Counted from the first letter of the stretch, positions 45,901 through 53,948 are shown. The stretch: 64,000 nucleotides of DNA from Sandaracinaceae bacterium (GCA_016706685.1 JADJJE010000014.1:1-64000); one strand, 5' to 3'. The notes: generated by a model from the sequence alone, not told the origin. Made by a program: numbers and translations.

Positions 45901-46164
45901 CCCGTCGCTGTCTGCGTCCGTCTCGCACGTCAGGACGCACTCGTCCGCGTCCTCATCGCACTCTCCCGTGCAAGCCGGACGCGCGGCAACGCACCCGTCC
46001 TCATCGGCGTCCGGGTGCTCCGGGTCGCATGTTTCCACCCCATTGCAGAACAGCCCGTCTTCGCAGGCTGAGCCGCAGGCGCCCGCGTCGGGCCCGGGGG
46101 TCGGGTCTCCGCCGCACCCCACTCCTCCAACCATCAGGACCGCGAGCAACCAGTAGCGACTCAT
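42919..46164 (-). CDS. MopE/RCC1-type surface lipoprotein
   Basis: The protein has 1081 residues from the ATG at 46164 with a lipobox (VLMVGGVGCGG). The N-terminal ~440 residues are Cys- and Asp-rich and carry at least four MopE-like units (DCDD, then NP, then CDG-D-N-DCDG-DEG). The remaining part is a beta-propeller of RCC1-like units, about ten, each with a Cys before an aliphatic and CWG (CVIRAGAVHCWG, CALDASDDVSCWG, CALRTDNRLVCWG, CALLAGGTARCWG). It should be an extracellular surface-anchored protein. MopE-type repeats bind copper or calcium in some proteins; no ligand can be shown here. The gene overlaps the DUF3261 gene by 4 bp. Confidence 0.85.
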   Translation of the reverse strand: MSRYWLLAVLMVGGVGCGGDPTPGPDAGACGSACEDGLFCNGVETCDPEHPDADEDGCVAARPACTGECDEDADECVLTCETDADSDGIVSIECGGSDCDDMDSARFPGATDVCDTRGVDEDCDFCTVGDADSDGDGFNASTCGNIYRGPAPSCGTRVRVLPGEVVGGDCDDTESGVSPNVAEVPCNLIDDDCDGAVDEGGRIPYWPDSDMDGYGNPNGTPREDCSRPPGYSDDNLDCDDSRSSVNPARGEDCDGLDNNCNGDTDEGFARITYYRDVDGDDYGVMGDSIEACMEPAGYAPQRGLYDCDDSTATVNPGRAESCNAVDDDCNGLRDFAIAGSGGEDDDLDGYPDIACPGGGGTDCDDARADVFPSAAELCDGRNNDCDGSTDEGSGPDVHCGGAPNVVPASATCTGAAACSATCATGFDDCDNVSTPTNGCEVDLRITAAHCGACGFACGTSLVCSESACRTETGPQRIATAYEPTFRLSGSHGFTCVIRAGAVHCWGRFRQTATPVAGIVGAVEIRGNLVVTSAGRAYRIEASADGTYLATDLGRTDVRHGVAAWDGSSGWNHYVLTTAGALVQIGTMTRTITNVTTAIQLGSSGAQVCALLATGSRVCWSSHTSATPTLTTTVAPFRWLDDKGCGLRPTGEMVCGSTVTGYTGGAQGSERCAVTGGGEVLCVGANGSGEVGDGTTTNRSSPVAVVGLDDAVQVASGPTWACALDASDDVSCWGSFYFTGGGTSPIRATAVEVPLTGITHISPSNFVTAGGRVYHISSTVIESGADGATDVLSLAAGGVCHRTTGGGVRCQGGDDQGQLGNGEPRTLSSGWVNVSGLASGVTTLVGSSNARGALTSGGTVYRWGSREFGSSCCDGVAAPESIITGAQQLVEAYDVACARVSGSASCWGRVNDPMNGVSYTTTPITLTMPTGITDLALRSGGGVAIVGGGAVVTWGNDGAGLLGNGPGSAAGVVTIPGLTATRVFGDPSGVTETVCALRTDNRLVCWGLNRQGEVGDGTSAPRESPTLVTALPAGLTIQDVVLGNGGACALLAGGTARCWGHGDFGVPHAVRTTTPVAVLGLP

Positions 46165-46319
46165 AGACTCGTGCTCCCCACGTTCGGACAACCGCGCCAG
46201 AATGGCGTGCTCGCCACGCGAGTGCAAGCCACAGCCCTCGTCTGTCTCGGGCGCTCGTCGGGCATCGCGACGGTCACGAACCGCTTGCCCATGCGGCGTT
46301 CGCCCCGCAGCATCCCGGC

Positions 46320-46667
46320 ATGTTCGACAGCGAGTTCGAGTTCGGGGAGCTGAGCTGGGAAGCGGCAGACACCAGCGTGCGCGTCTCCGTGGGTGTCCCC
46401 GCCACGCTGCGCTACTTCGACGGGCACTTCCCGCACGACCCCATTGTCCCCGGCGTGGCGCAGCTGGGTCCCCTCGCCGAGACTCAGGCGCGCCGTGCTT
46501 GGCCCGAGCTCGGCGCCATCGGCTCGGTGAAGCGCCTCAAGTTCATGCAGGCGCTGCGGCCCGGTGACGCGCTCACGCTCACGCTCACCCGCGCTGGCGA
46601 CAAGGTCACCTTCGGCCTCTTCAACGGAGACCTCGAGTGCACGCGGGGCACCCTGGTCTTCGCCTGA
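46320..46667 (+). CDS. Hotdog-fold 3-hydroxyacyl-ACP dehydratase-like protein (ApeI/FabZ type)
   Basis: The protein has 115 residues. The catalytic motif is GHFPHDPIVPGVAQLGPLAE, where the His of GHFP and the later Glu belong to the FabZ/FabA/ApeI hotdog fold. GSVKRLKFMQALRPGDAL is the matching second strand-helix unit. It dehydrates 3-hydroxyacyl chains on a carrier protein. The gene is alone on its strand and convergent with the operon containing the acyltransferase, ketosynthase and flavoenzyme genes, so it is the odd one out in direction but fits their chemistry. Confidence 0.82.
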   Translation: MFDSEFEFGELSWEAADTSVRVSVGVPATLRYFDGHFPHDPIVPGVAQLGPLAETQARRAWPELGAIGSVKRLKFMQALRPGDALTLTLTRAGDKVTFGLFNGDLECTRGTLVFA

Positions 46668-46692
46668 GCGCGGCCACGCGACCGAGGCTCAG
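46664..46692. terminator. Candidate bidirectional hairpin at convergent gene ends
   Basis: CTGAGC (46664-46669) pairs with GCTCAG (46687-46692). The hairpin spans the stop codons of the dehydratase and acyltransferase genes. It is short and has no T-tract. Confidence 0.3.
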
Positions 46693-47603
46693 CCGCCGGT
46701 GCTCTCGGCCAGCCGCAGCACCTCACGCCGCTCGATGCAGCCCGCCCAGCAGGCAGCCAGGTCGTCGCGCACGCGCGTTCGCAGCAGCTCGGGGTCGCTG
46801 ATGCCGCCCAGGGCCGGGTCGGTCTCGATGACCTCGCGCACCTCGAAGCGAAAGTGCGTCTTGCCTTCGGGCACCTGCCAGAAGTGATGCGTGCGGTCCA
46901 GGATGGGCCGGTTTACGTCCACGAAGACCGACACGATGGGCACCTTCGCCCGCACGGCGGTCTCGAAGGGGCCCCGGCGAAACCGGCGCAGCCCGTGGCG
47001 GAACGAACGCGAGCCCTCGGGGAAGCAGACCAGCGGGTGCCCGGCCTGCACGTGCGCCACCATGCGGTCGAGCGCGGGGGTCTCGGTGTCGTCGCCGTCT
47101 TTCGCAGGCGCGCCGTCGGCGGGGATGTAGTTGGTGGAGCGCAGCACCAGCGCAAACGGCCCGAAGTTGTACCACTCCCACTTCACCATGCTGGTCAGGC
47201 GCGGGAACGAGTGCAGCATGAAGGGCACGTCGATCATGGTGGGGTGGTTGGCCACCACCACGTAAGGCCGCCCCTCGAGCCCCTTGGGCGGCACGGGCAT
47301 CTCGTAGGTGACCAGCTGGATGAGCTTCAACCAGAAGAAGTACGCGCCGAAGCCGCGGGCTACGAAGGCCGTGCAGAGCGCCCGGTAGCGCTTCACGTTG
47401 AAGAGCACCAGCGGAAGGAAGAGCGGGACGAACAGCAGGCCCAGCAAGATGCTGCCCGTGAAGAACATGCCGAACGACACGAACGTGGCCACCGTGCGGA
47501 TCGCCTGCCAGAAGCGCGCACCCGAGCGCCGTGTTTGCTTCCCCGGCCCCACGGGCGTCTCGCCGGCGGGCGTCCGCGCCGCGAGCGCGTTGCCCTCGCT
47601 CAC
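46689..47603 (-). CDS. 1-acyl-glycerol-3-phosphate acyltransferase family protein (PlsC-like)
   Basis: From a GTG at 47603 the protein has 304 residues; this start overlaps the ketosynthase stop by 4 bp. Two membrane helices near the N-terminus (TVATFVSFGMFFTGSILLGL) anchor it. The catalytic block is NHPTMIDVPFM (the H-x4-D motif) and the substrate block is VCFPEGSRSFRHG. It transfers an acyl chain from a thioester to an alcohol or amine of a lipid precursor. In aryl-polyene and related clusters such enzymes attach the finished polyene to a lipid, a possible role here, but the cluster is incomplete. Confidence 0.85.
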   Translation of the reverse strand: MSEGNALAARTPAGETPVGPGKQTRRSGARFWQAIRTVATFVSFGMFFTGSILLGLLFVPLFLPLVLFNVKRYRALCTAFVARGFGAYFFWLKLIQLVTYEMPVPPKGLEGRPYVVVANHPTMIDVPFMLHSFPRLTSMVKWEWYNFGPFALVLRSTNYIPADGAPAKDGDDTETPALDRMVAHVQAGHPLVCFPEGSRSFRHGLRRFRRGPFETAVRAKVPIVSVFVDVNRPILDRTHHFWQVPEGKTHFRFEVREVIETDPALGGISDPELLRTRVRDDLAACWAGCIERREVLRLAESTGG

Positions 47604-48868
47604 GCGCTCACCGCCTCGCTCACGGGGGCGGGCCCCAGCAAGATGGACGTGTTGATGCCGCCGAACGCGAAGTTGTTGGTCATCACGATGCGCGGGCGCT
47701 CCTCGCGCACGCTGGTCACGTAGTCGAGCCCCTGCGCGCAGGCCGGGTCCACCTCGGTGAGGTTCTTGTTCGCGGCCATGAAGCCGTCGCGCATCATGGC
47801 CAGGCACCAGGCCGCCTCGATGGCGCCGCACGCGCCCAGCGTGTGCCCCACGTAGCCCTTGAGCGACGCAAACGGCACGGCGCGCTGGAACACGTCCCAG
47901 GTGGCCTGGCTCTCCGCCACGTCGCCGATGTCGGTCCCGGTCCCGTGCGCGCACACGTAGTCCACGTCGCCTGACGCCACCCCCGAGTCGGCCAGGGCCA
48001 GCTCCATCACGCGCTGCATGCCGCGCTTGTCGGGCGCCGTGAGGTGCGCGCCGTCGCAGTTGCTGGCGTAGCCCAGCACCTCGGCCAGGATGTGTGCCCC
48101 GCGCGCCTTGGCCGAAGCCAGCGACTCCAGCACCAGCGCGCCGCCGCCTTCGCCGATGACCAGGCCGTCACGCGCCTTGTCGAAAGGCCGCGGCGACTCA
48201 CCCGGGCGGTCGTTGTACTTGTGGCTGGTGGCCATCAGCAGGTCGAAGGTGACGCCGCTCATGTAGTGCATCTCTTCGGCGCCGCCGCAGATCATGATGT
48301 CTTGCACGCCCGCGCGGATGAGCTCGTAGCCCCGGCCGATGGCCTGCGAGCTGCTGGTGCACGCGCTGCACGTGGACTCCACCCGGCCCTGCACGCGGAA
48401 CACGTGGCCCACGTTCACGGCGCAGGTGTGCGTCATGAGCCGGAAGTACGAGTTGGACTCGAGGCCCTTCATGTTGTTGTTGGTGACCAGCGGCATGCTG
48501 AACGCTTCGGTCTCGCTGCCCGAGCCGCTGGTGCTGCCGAAGGCCACCCCCACGCGGGGCGAGCGCAGCTCCTCGGCGCCGAGACCAGCCTGCGTGACGG
48601 CCTGCTCTGCCGCGTGCACCGCCAGCATGGCCACGCGGCCCATGGTGCGGCGCTTCTTGCGCGAGTAGAGCGCCTCGAAGTCGAGCCCCTCGACGGTGGC
48701 GCCCAGCCGCCCCAGCATGTCGGTCACCTTGTCCCACTCGGGCATGAAGCGGATGCCGCTGCGCATGGCGCGCAGGCCGGCCACCGACTCTTCCACCGAG
48801 TTGCCGATGGGAGTCGTGGCGCCCATCCCCGTGACGACCACGCGCTGCGCGTCCGAGCGCGCGCTCAT
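47600..48868 (-). CDS. Beta-ketoacyl-ACP synthase (FabF/FabB type)
   Basis: The protein has 422 residues. The three KAS active-site elements are present: Cys170 in TCSACTSSSQAIG, the His of CAHGTGTDIGD, and the His of GYVGHTLGACGAIEA. The nearby VALG/GGAEEMHYMS region is as usual for condensing enzymes. It should elongate an acyl chain with a malonyl carrier protein. Its start overlaps the flavoenzyme gene stop by 4 bp and its stop overlaps the acyltransferase start by 4 bp, so the three genes are translationally coupled. No carrier protein, ketoreductase or 4'-phosphopantetheinyl transferase gene is seen in the window. Confidence 0.9.
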   Translation of the reverse strand: MSARSDAQRVVVTGMGATTPIGNSVEESVAGLRAMRSGIRFMPEWDKVTDMLGRLGATVEGLDFEALYSRKKRRTMGRVAMLAVHAAEQAVTQAGLGAEELRSPRVGVAFGSTSGSGSETEAFSMPLVTNNNMKGLESNSYFRLMTHTCAVNVGHVFRVQGRVESTCSACTSSSQAIGRGYELIRAGVQDIMICGGAEEMHYMSGVTFDLLMATSHKYNDRPGESPRPFDKARDGLVIGEGGGALVLESLASAKARGAHILAEVLGYASNCDGAHLTAPDKRGMQRVMELALADSGVASGDVDYVCAHGTGTDIGDVAESQATWDVFQRAVPFASLKGYVGHTLGACGAIEAAWCLAMMRDGFMAANKNLTEVDPACAQGLDYVTSVREERPRIVMTNNFAFGGINTSILLGPAPVSEAVSA

Positions 48869-50463
48869 TCGTCTTCGGTCCCGAGCTGCGTCCAGGCGTC
48901 GAACAGGTCGCGCTCGCCCTTCAACATCTCGTCCAGGAAGTCGGCCTTCCCGCCGAACAGCTCGCGCAGCATGGTCTGCGTCTTGGCGAAGACCTCTTCG
49001 CTGCGCGCGTTCACCTGACGGCGCTTGCGCATCTGGCCCACGGGCTCGAGCACGCCGAAGGTGGAGCGCCCGTCCAGCGAGTGCTTGCCTTGGTTGCCCT
49101 TGAAATAGTCACCGCGCGCGTGCAGCTCCTTCGCGGCGCCCCGGAAGAGCGCGCGGAAATTCTGCATGGTCTGGATGCCCCACTCCTTGCGGCGCAGCTC
49201 CCCGCGCAGCCACTTCTCGTCGAGGTGCAGGTCCGACACGTACGCGTCGAAGATGAGGTTGTAGTACAGCGCCGTGTCGAAGAAGATCTTGGCCCGGAAG
49301 AGGTCGTAGCTCCCGAAGGTCTCGTACATCTGGTCGTAGATCGCCATCGTGGTCTCGAAGCGATACTTGATGAACGCGTCGTAGAGGTCCGAGCGCGAGT
49401 GCACGGCCTCCGTGGTCTCTCCCTTGAAGTCGCGCGTGATGAGGTCCGCCGTGAAGTCGTTCCCCAGCGCGATGAAGTCGCTGCCCGGGCTGTAGAACGG
49501 GTCGGTGAAGGCGCCCGCGTCGCCCACGCACGCCCAGCGCTCGGCGCCGGAGTAGAAGCGCTTGGTGCGGTAGGCCAGCTGGTTGTACGCGCCGATGTCG
49601 ATCATCTTCGCGTTCTCGATCATCTTGGCGGTGGCCTTGTGCTTGTTGATGAAGGCGCGGAAGCCCTCCTCGCGGGCCATGCCGCGGTCCCACTGACTCT
49701 TGTCGCACACGATGCCCACGGACGTGATGCCCTCGCGCAGCGGGATGAACCAGATCCAGTAGCCCGGGTACATGAAGTGCGTGGTGGAGAGCATGCGGCT
49801 CGTCCAGCGCGCGCGCTTCTGCCACGCCGGCGCGTCGATGGCGTCCATGTCCAGCACGTCGGTCATGCGCGCCCAGCTAGCGGCGATATGGTGGCTGGGC
49901 TCGGGGATGCGCAGGTCGCGTGCCTTGGCGATCAGCCCGGGACGACCGGTGGTGTCCACCACCCAGCGCGCCTCCCACTGGCTCTGCGCGGGCGAGCCGG
50001 CCTGGTCCTCGGTCACGCGGAAGCGGTGCGGTCCGCCGTCGCTCGCCAGCTCGAGATCCGACACCTCGGCCGGCATGTGCAGGTCCACGCCGGCCGCGCG
50101 GTTCATCTCGATGAGGTCACGTTCGAGGCGCGCGCGGTCCAGCTGGAAGCTGGGGTACGGGGGTAGAGAATCGACGCCGATCTCGCTCATCTCCGTGAGC
50201 TCCGAGTCGCGCTCGGGCGTGTCGAAGAAGAAGCGCAGGCCGTTCTTGGGCAGGTGCTCCTTGTAGGTGTACGTGGACAGCCCCATGCGGCGGATGAGGT
50301 AGTGCGTGGCCACCTCCACCGTGGACTCGCCCACTTTGTAGCCACGCGTGGTGGACTTCTCGAAGACCGCTACCGAGACACCGGGCGTGTGCTTGCGCAG
50401 CTGGAGGGCAAGCAGGTTACCAGCCAGGCCACCACCGAGGATGGCGACGTCGACCTTGGGCAT
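48865..50463 (-). CDS. Flavin-dependent halogenase-like FAD oxidoreductase
   Basis: The protein has 532 residues, with AGGAG about 10 nt before the ATG at 50463. The FAD motif GGGLAG is at 10-15. Three hallmarks of flavin-dependent halogenases occur in order: a Lys at about 73 in PKNGLRFFF (placed like the family catalytic Lys), WIWFIP at 236-241, and F-x-x-P-x-x-S-x-G (FTDPFYSPG at 319-327). Halogenation is inferred from motifs; FAD monooxygenation or reduction remains possible. No flavin reductase is next to it. It is the first gene of the operon with the ketosynthase and acyltransferase, so the substrate may be a carrier-bound or lipid chain. Confidence 0.82.
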   Translation of the reverse strand: MPKVDVAILGGGLAGNLLALQLRKHTPGVSVAVFEKSTTRGYKVGESTVEVATHYLIRRMGLSTYTYKEHLPKNGLRFFFDTPERDSELTEMSEIGVDSLPPYPSFQLDRARLERDLIEMNRAAGVDLHMPAEVSDLELASDGGPHRFRVTEDQAGSPAQSQWEARWVVDTTGRPGLIAKARDLRIPEPSHHIAASWARMTDVLDMDAIDAPAWQKRARWTSRMLSTTHFMYPGYWIWFIPLREGITSVGIVCDKSQWDRGMAREEGFRAFINKHKATAKMIENAKMIDIGAYNQLAYRTKRFYSGAERWACVGDAGAFTDPFYSPGSDFIALGNDFTADLITRDFKGETTEAVHSRSDLYDAFIKYRFETTMAIYDQMYETFGSYDLFRAKIFFDTALYYNLIFDAYVSDLHLDEKWLRGELRRKEWGIQTMQNFRALFRGAAKELHARGDYFKGNQGKHSLDGRSTFGVLEPVGQMRKRRQVNARSEEVFAKTQTMLRELFGGKADFLDEMLKGERDLFDAWTQLGTEDE

Positions 50464-50606
50464 GAAGGAAACTCTCCTGAGGAGGGGGTGACCCGGTTCA
50501 TAGCGTGCCCTGCGGCGAGCGTCCATGCCGCCGGGGCGGGCACTTCTTGGCACTCCTCGGAGTAGCTGACGGTGAGGTGGATCAATCGCCGGGGCGGGGC
50601 AGGCCT

Positions 50607-51350
50607 CTAGCCGCCCGGCCGGGTGCCGACCACCGCGTACTGCCGGCTGTTGCCATAGGGCGACAGCGCCACCTCGAACCCAGCGCCCTCCAGCGCCTCC
50701 ATCACGCGCTCGGGCGGCATGCGAAAGTGCATCGGCGGGCCGTCGGGAGCGTCCAGGCGCGTCTCCACGATCAGCACGGATCCACCCGGGGCCAGCGCAC
50801 GGAGGAGGTTCTGTGCGTAGAGCCCGCGGTGCTCGATGTGGTGGAAGACGTTCACCATCACGGCGCGGTCGAGCGAGCCGTCCGGCACACCGGGGCCGGT
50901 GGTGGGCGCGAGCAGCGGCTCCACGTTGCTCCATCCGCTCGTGCGGGCGCGCTCGGCCACCCAGTCCACCATGGAGCGCTCCACGTCGATGGCATACACG
51001 TGTCCGCTCGGGCCGGCCGCCTCGCTCAGGTAGCGAAGCAAGTAGCCCGTGCCCGTGCCCACGTCGGCCACACGCATGCCCGGCTCGATGCCCATGTTGG
51101 CCACGAGCACCGCCGGTTGCTGCCAGGCGTCCCGCTCGGGGCTCTCCCACGCCGCAGCGTAGGCCGCGGGGTCGTCGAAGTGGTGCTGGTGGCCGTGCTG
51201 CGGGTGGCCATGCTGCGGGCGGCCATGCTGCGTGGGTTCGGCGTGGTGGTCCTCGGGAGGCGCCGACGCGCCGCAGCCCGCCCCCAACGTGGGCGACAGC
51301 GCTAGGGCCAAGAGACAGACGGGGCCCCGCGATGACGTGCTCGATGCCAT
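50607..51350 (-). CDS. SAM-dependent methyltransferase with lipoprotein-type signal and His-rich segment
   Basis: The protein has 247 residues. It opens with an apparent lipoprotein signal (VCLLALALSPTLGAGCGA), followed by a His-rich stretch (QHGRPQHGHPQHGHQHHF). A class I methyltransferase fold follows, with the SAM-binding motif VADVGTGTGYLLRYL, AIDVERSM as motif II and VMVNVFHHIEH as motif IV-like. SAM is made in the cytoplasm, so an exported methyltransferase is puzzling. The signal could be a membrane anchor with the active part inside, or the enzyme could use another ligand. The substrate is unknown, and the His-rich segment may bind metal. Confidence 0.78.
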   Translation of the reverse strand: MASSTSSRGPVCLLALALSPTLGAGCGASAPPEDHHAEPTQHGRPQHGHPQHGHQHHFDDPAAYAAAWESPERDAWQQPAVLVANMGIEPGMRVADVGTGTGYLLRYLSEAAGPSGHVYAIDVERSMVDWVAERARTSGWSNVEPLLAPTTGPGVPDGSLDRAVMVNVFHHIEHRGLYAQNLLRALAPGGSVLIVETRLDAPDGPPMHFRMPPERVMEALEGAGFEVALSPYGNSRQYAVVGTRPGG

Positions 51351-51413
51351 GGGGTCACTGTGCCACGGGGTCGCGGGCTGCGCTGTCCGCTCGCGAGGTT
51401 GCAGTCCACTCGC

Positions 51414-52052
51414 CTAGCGACGAAGTCCCCAGCGCTCGGCGTAGCGCACCACATCCACCAGCGTTGCGGCGCCCAGCTTGGCCTTCACCTTCTCCACGTG
51501 AGCGTAGACCGTGCTCGGCGCGAGGGAGAGCTCGAAGCCAATCTCTTTCGGGATCTTCCCGTCCACCAGGAGCTCGAAGACCGCGTTCTCGCGCTCCGTC
51601 AGCGACTCGTGCGGCGCAGACAGGTCACCCACTCGGTTGGCGAGCGCGCGCAGCGAGTCGCTGATCCACTCCTTGTCCGCGCACACGGCCAGGATCGCGT
51701 CCAAGAGGTCCGTCACGGAGTCCGACTTGGACACGTACCCGCGCGCACCCGCGCGGACCATGCGGGCCACGTAGTCGTCCGGGACCTGGTGCGTGAAGAG
51801 CACCACCTGAGGCCCGCGCGCTCGCACCTCGCGGACGGTGCCCGCGCCCTCCATGCCAGGGATCTGCACGTCGAGGACCACCACGTGGACGCGCGGCGTG
51901 TGGCGTAGCGCCACCAACAGCGCGTCCACTGTACCCAGCGTGCCCACCACCTCGATCCCCGCGTGGGGCGCCAAGTAGCGACGCACCCCCTCGGCGACGA
52001 TGGGGTGGTCATCCGCCACCAGCACGCGAATGGGCTGCGGAGGCTCAGACAC
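51414..52052 (-). CDS. Response regulator, NarL/LuxR type
   Basis: The protein has 212 residues. The receiver domain has the acidic pair Asp14/Asp15 (VADDHP), the phosphoacceptor Asp61 (VLDVQIPGM) and Lys111 (GYVSKSD). The C-terminal LuxR-type HTH is in SLTERENAVFELLVDGKIPKEIGFELSLAPSTVYAHVEKVKAKLG. The gene overlaps the stop of the upstream histidine kinase gene by 8 bp, so the two form a two-component pair. Its targets are unknown. Confidence 0.92.
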   Translation of the reverse strand: MSEPPQPIRVLVADDHPIVAEGVRRYLAPHAGIEVVGTLGTVDALLVALRHTPRVHVVVLDVQIPGMEGAGTVREVRARGPQVVLFTHQVPDDYVARMVRAGARGYVSKSDSVTDLLDAILAVCADKEWISDSLRALANRVGDLSAPHESLTERENAVFELLVDGKIPKEIGFELSLAPSTVYAHVEKVKAKLGAATLVDVVRYAERWGLRR

Positions 52053-53280
52053 CGCGCGACCTCCTCACAGGTAGCTGCGCCGCGATCGTCGAGCCGCCCG
52101 GTCCGGATTCCACCGCGATCACGCCGCCCACCGACTCGACGCGCTCGTGCATGCCCAAGAGCCCGAACCCCGCCTTCCGGCTGGCCACGTCGAAGCCCTT
52201 GCCGTCGTCGATGACGCGCACCACGAGGTGCTCGTCCTCGTCGTAGACGCTCACCTCCACGGTGGTGGCCGATGCATGCTTCAGTGCGTTGGTGAGCGCC
52301 TCCTGCACCACGCGGTAGATCACCTCGCCTTGCTCGGGGGACACGGCAATCGGGGCAATGCGGCGGACGCAGCGCACCGACGCGCCCCGCTCGAGCAGGA
52401 TGCACAGGCGCTCGAGTCGCGCCGCGAGCGACGCGTCCTCGGGGGCCTCCCGCAGGGTGCTGATGATGCGTCGCGAGGAGAGGTCGAGGGAGCCCAGGAG
52501 CTCCTGCAGGTAGTCGATGTCACCCCCGACGACGCGGCCCTGGGCCGCCCGATGCTCGAGGCTCTTCGCCTCCATGCGGGCCGCGGTGGTGAGCTGCGCG
52601 AGGTCGTCGTGCAGCTCGCGCGCGATGGACCGCCGCTCCGCCTCCCGGGCCTCGTCGAGCACCCGGCGCTCGAGCTCCATGGCGAGCGCGTAGCGCTCCA
52701 TGGTGGTCTGGTAGCCCGCGTGGCCGAGGATGATGCTGATCACCACGTCGGCCGTGAGCGAGACCAGCGGGATGTGGATCATCGGGTAGGAAAAGTAGTG
52801 TGGGAACGCCACCAGGTAGGTGAGCGCGAACGCGAGCGGCGGCACCACCGCCAGGAAGACCCGCGCATGAATGCGGCAGGGCATGATGGTGGTCACCGGT
52901 GGGAAGAGATACGCGGCGTAGAAGTAGGGGCCGTCGAAGCCTCCGAGCGAGCCGAGGTGGATGGCCACCGACGAGGCCAGCGGGATGAGGAAAAAGCCGA
53001 CCACCACGCTCGGGTGCCTTCGTGCCGCGGGCAGGTAGCGCATGGTCGCCGCCGTCGCGAGGCCTATCCCCATCTGCACCGGTATCCAGCGCGCCCCCAC
53101 GGCGTTCTCCGGCCGGCCCGCCAGCACGATGCGGCCGATGATCCATCCCACGGTCAAGATCGCGATCAGCACGTACGCCGCCAGCTCGATGCGGCGGCGC
53201 AGCGTCTCTCTCATGACGTCCTCGAAGCCCGGGGGAGGCGAGGCACGTAGCGCGGCGGGTACGCTGGCGGTGACGGTCAT
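52045..53280 (-). CDS. Sensor histidine kinase (HisKA_3/NarX type)
   Basis: The protein has 411 residues. About six membrane helices lie between residues 33 and 190 with only short loops, so the sensor is membrane-embedded rather than a periplasmic domain. A short coiled coil leads to the HisKA_3 dimer motif AERRSIARELHDDLAQL with phosphoacceptor His224. The HATPase part has EALTNALKHA (N box), DDGKGFD (G1) and GLLGMHERVES. It phosphorylates the downstream NarL-type regulator, whose gene it overlaps by 8 bp. The stimulus is unknown. Confidence 0.9.
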   Translation of the reverse strand: MTVTASVPAALRASPPPGFEDVMRETLRRRIELAAYVLIAILTVGWIIGRIVLAGRPENAVGARWIPVQMGIGLATAATMRYLPAARRHPSVVVGFFLIPLASSVAIHLGSLGGFDGPYFYAAYLFPPVTTIMPCRIHARVFLAVVPPLAFALTYLVAFPHYFSYPMIHIPLVSLTADVVISIILGHAGYQTTMERYALAMELERRVLDEAREAERRSIARELHDDLAQLTTAARMEAKSLEHRAAQGRVVGGDIDYLQELLGSLDLSSRRIISTLREAPEDASLAARLERLCILLERGASVRCVRRIAPIAVSPEQGEVIYRVVQEALTNALKHASATTVEVSVYDEDEHLVVRVIDDGKGFDVASRKAGFGLLGMHERVESVGGVIAVESGPGGSTIAAQLPVRRSRGV

Positions 53281-53402
53281 CGGTGGTGCCGAGTATGCGT
53301 CACTCGTTCCTTCCCCGCGCAGTCACCGGAATTATTCCTATGGCCCTGCGGACGCCCGCTCCCGATATTTCGAAGCTCAACCTCCCTGGAGTGACGATCA
53401 AG

Positions 53403-53948
53403 ATGAAGACGACCAAGCGACTCTTTCTGATGCTTTGTGTGATGGCTGCCCTCGGCTGCGGCGGAGGCTCTGCCGCGTCGTCCGAGACCGAGAGCGACGA
53501 GACGTCCGGCGGCGAAGAAGAGGAGGCCGTCGACCTCTCGCCCGAGACGCTGCTGTCGCGCTACGAGAGCAACGGCCGCGCGCTCCAGCGCGATTGGTCA
53601 CCCGGCTCGGAGGTGGCCCAGCACGCCGATGACGCCATGTCCGTGCTCCGCACCTATGCCGACGGGCGCGGCTACGTCGAGACCTTCCTCACGCTCGAGG
53701 TGGTGTCGGCAGACTGGTCGGTGGGCCGCCATCGTGCGACCGGCATCGTGACGAATCGGAGCATCAACGCCATCGTCATCGCGCGCTTCCCGGACGGTCA
53801 CTGCATGCAGTACGCCGGCAGCTTCTTCCAAGAGGCCGTGGGCGACGACTTCGCCGATCAGCTCACCACCCAGGGGCTCGGCGGAGGCGTCCGCGTGCCC
53901 TGCGAGATGGCCGACGTGGTCGCGCAACGGGACCACATCGCGCAGTGA
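53403..53948 (+). CDS. Hypothetical lipoprotein
   Basis: From the ATG at 53403 the protein has 181 residues with a signal peptide and lipobox (LFLMLCVMAALGCGG). An acidic linker (SSETESDETSGGEEEE) leads to a compact alpha/beta domain with two cysteines (DGHCMQY, RVPCEMAD). No family is recognised. The open frame extends to 53283, but that start would precede the signal peptide. It diverges from the histidine kinase gene and lies 116 bp upstream of the MYXO-CTERM-type gene on the same strand. Confidence 0.72.
   Translation: MKTTKRLFLMLCVMAALGCGGGSAASSETESDETSGGEEEEAVDLSPETLLSRYESNGRALQRDWSPGSEVAQHADDAMSVLRTYADGRGYVETFLTLEVVSADWSVGRHRATGIVTNRSINAIVIARFPDGHCMQYAGSFFQEAVGDDFADQLTTQGLGGGVRVPCEMADVVAQRDHIAQ

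Noticed and set aside
13803..46660. A third and fourth copy of the repeat block GGGGCACCCTGGTCT, seen in amt (about 13804) and at the end of the dehydratase gene (about 46645)
   Set aside because: In both places the bases encode Gly-Thr-Leu-Val in a conserved protein and no pairing arm exists nearby. The full element is present only at 5675 and 27197.
46320..50463. A complete aryl-polyene or xanthomonadin cluster
   Set aside because: ACPs, ketoreductase, aryl starter ligase and the MMPL exporter are missing, and a MopE/RCC1 gene separates the DUF3261 gene. Only a partial likeness is claimed.
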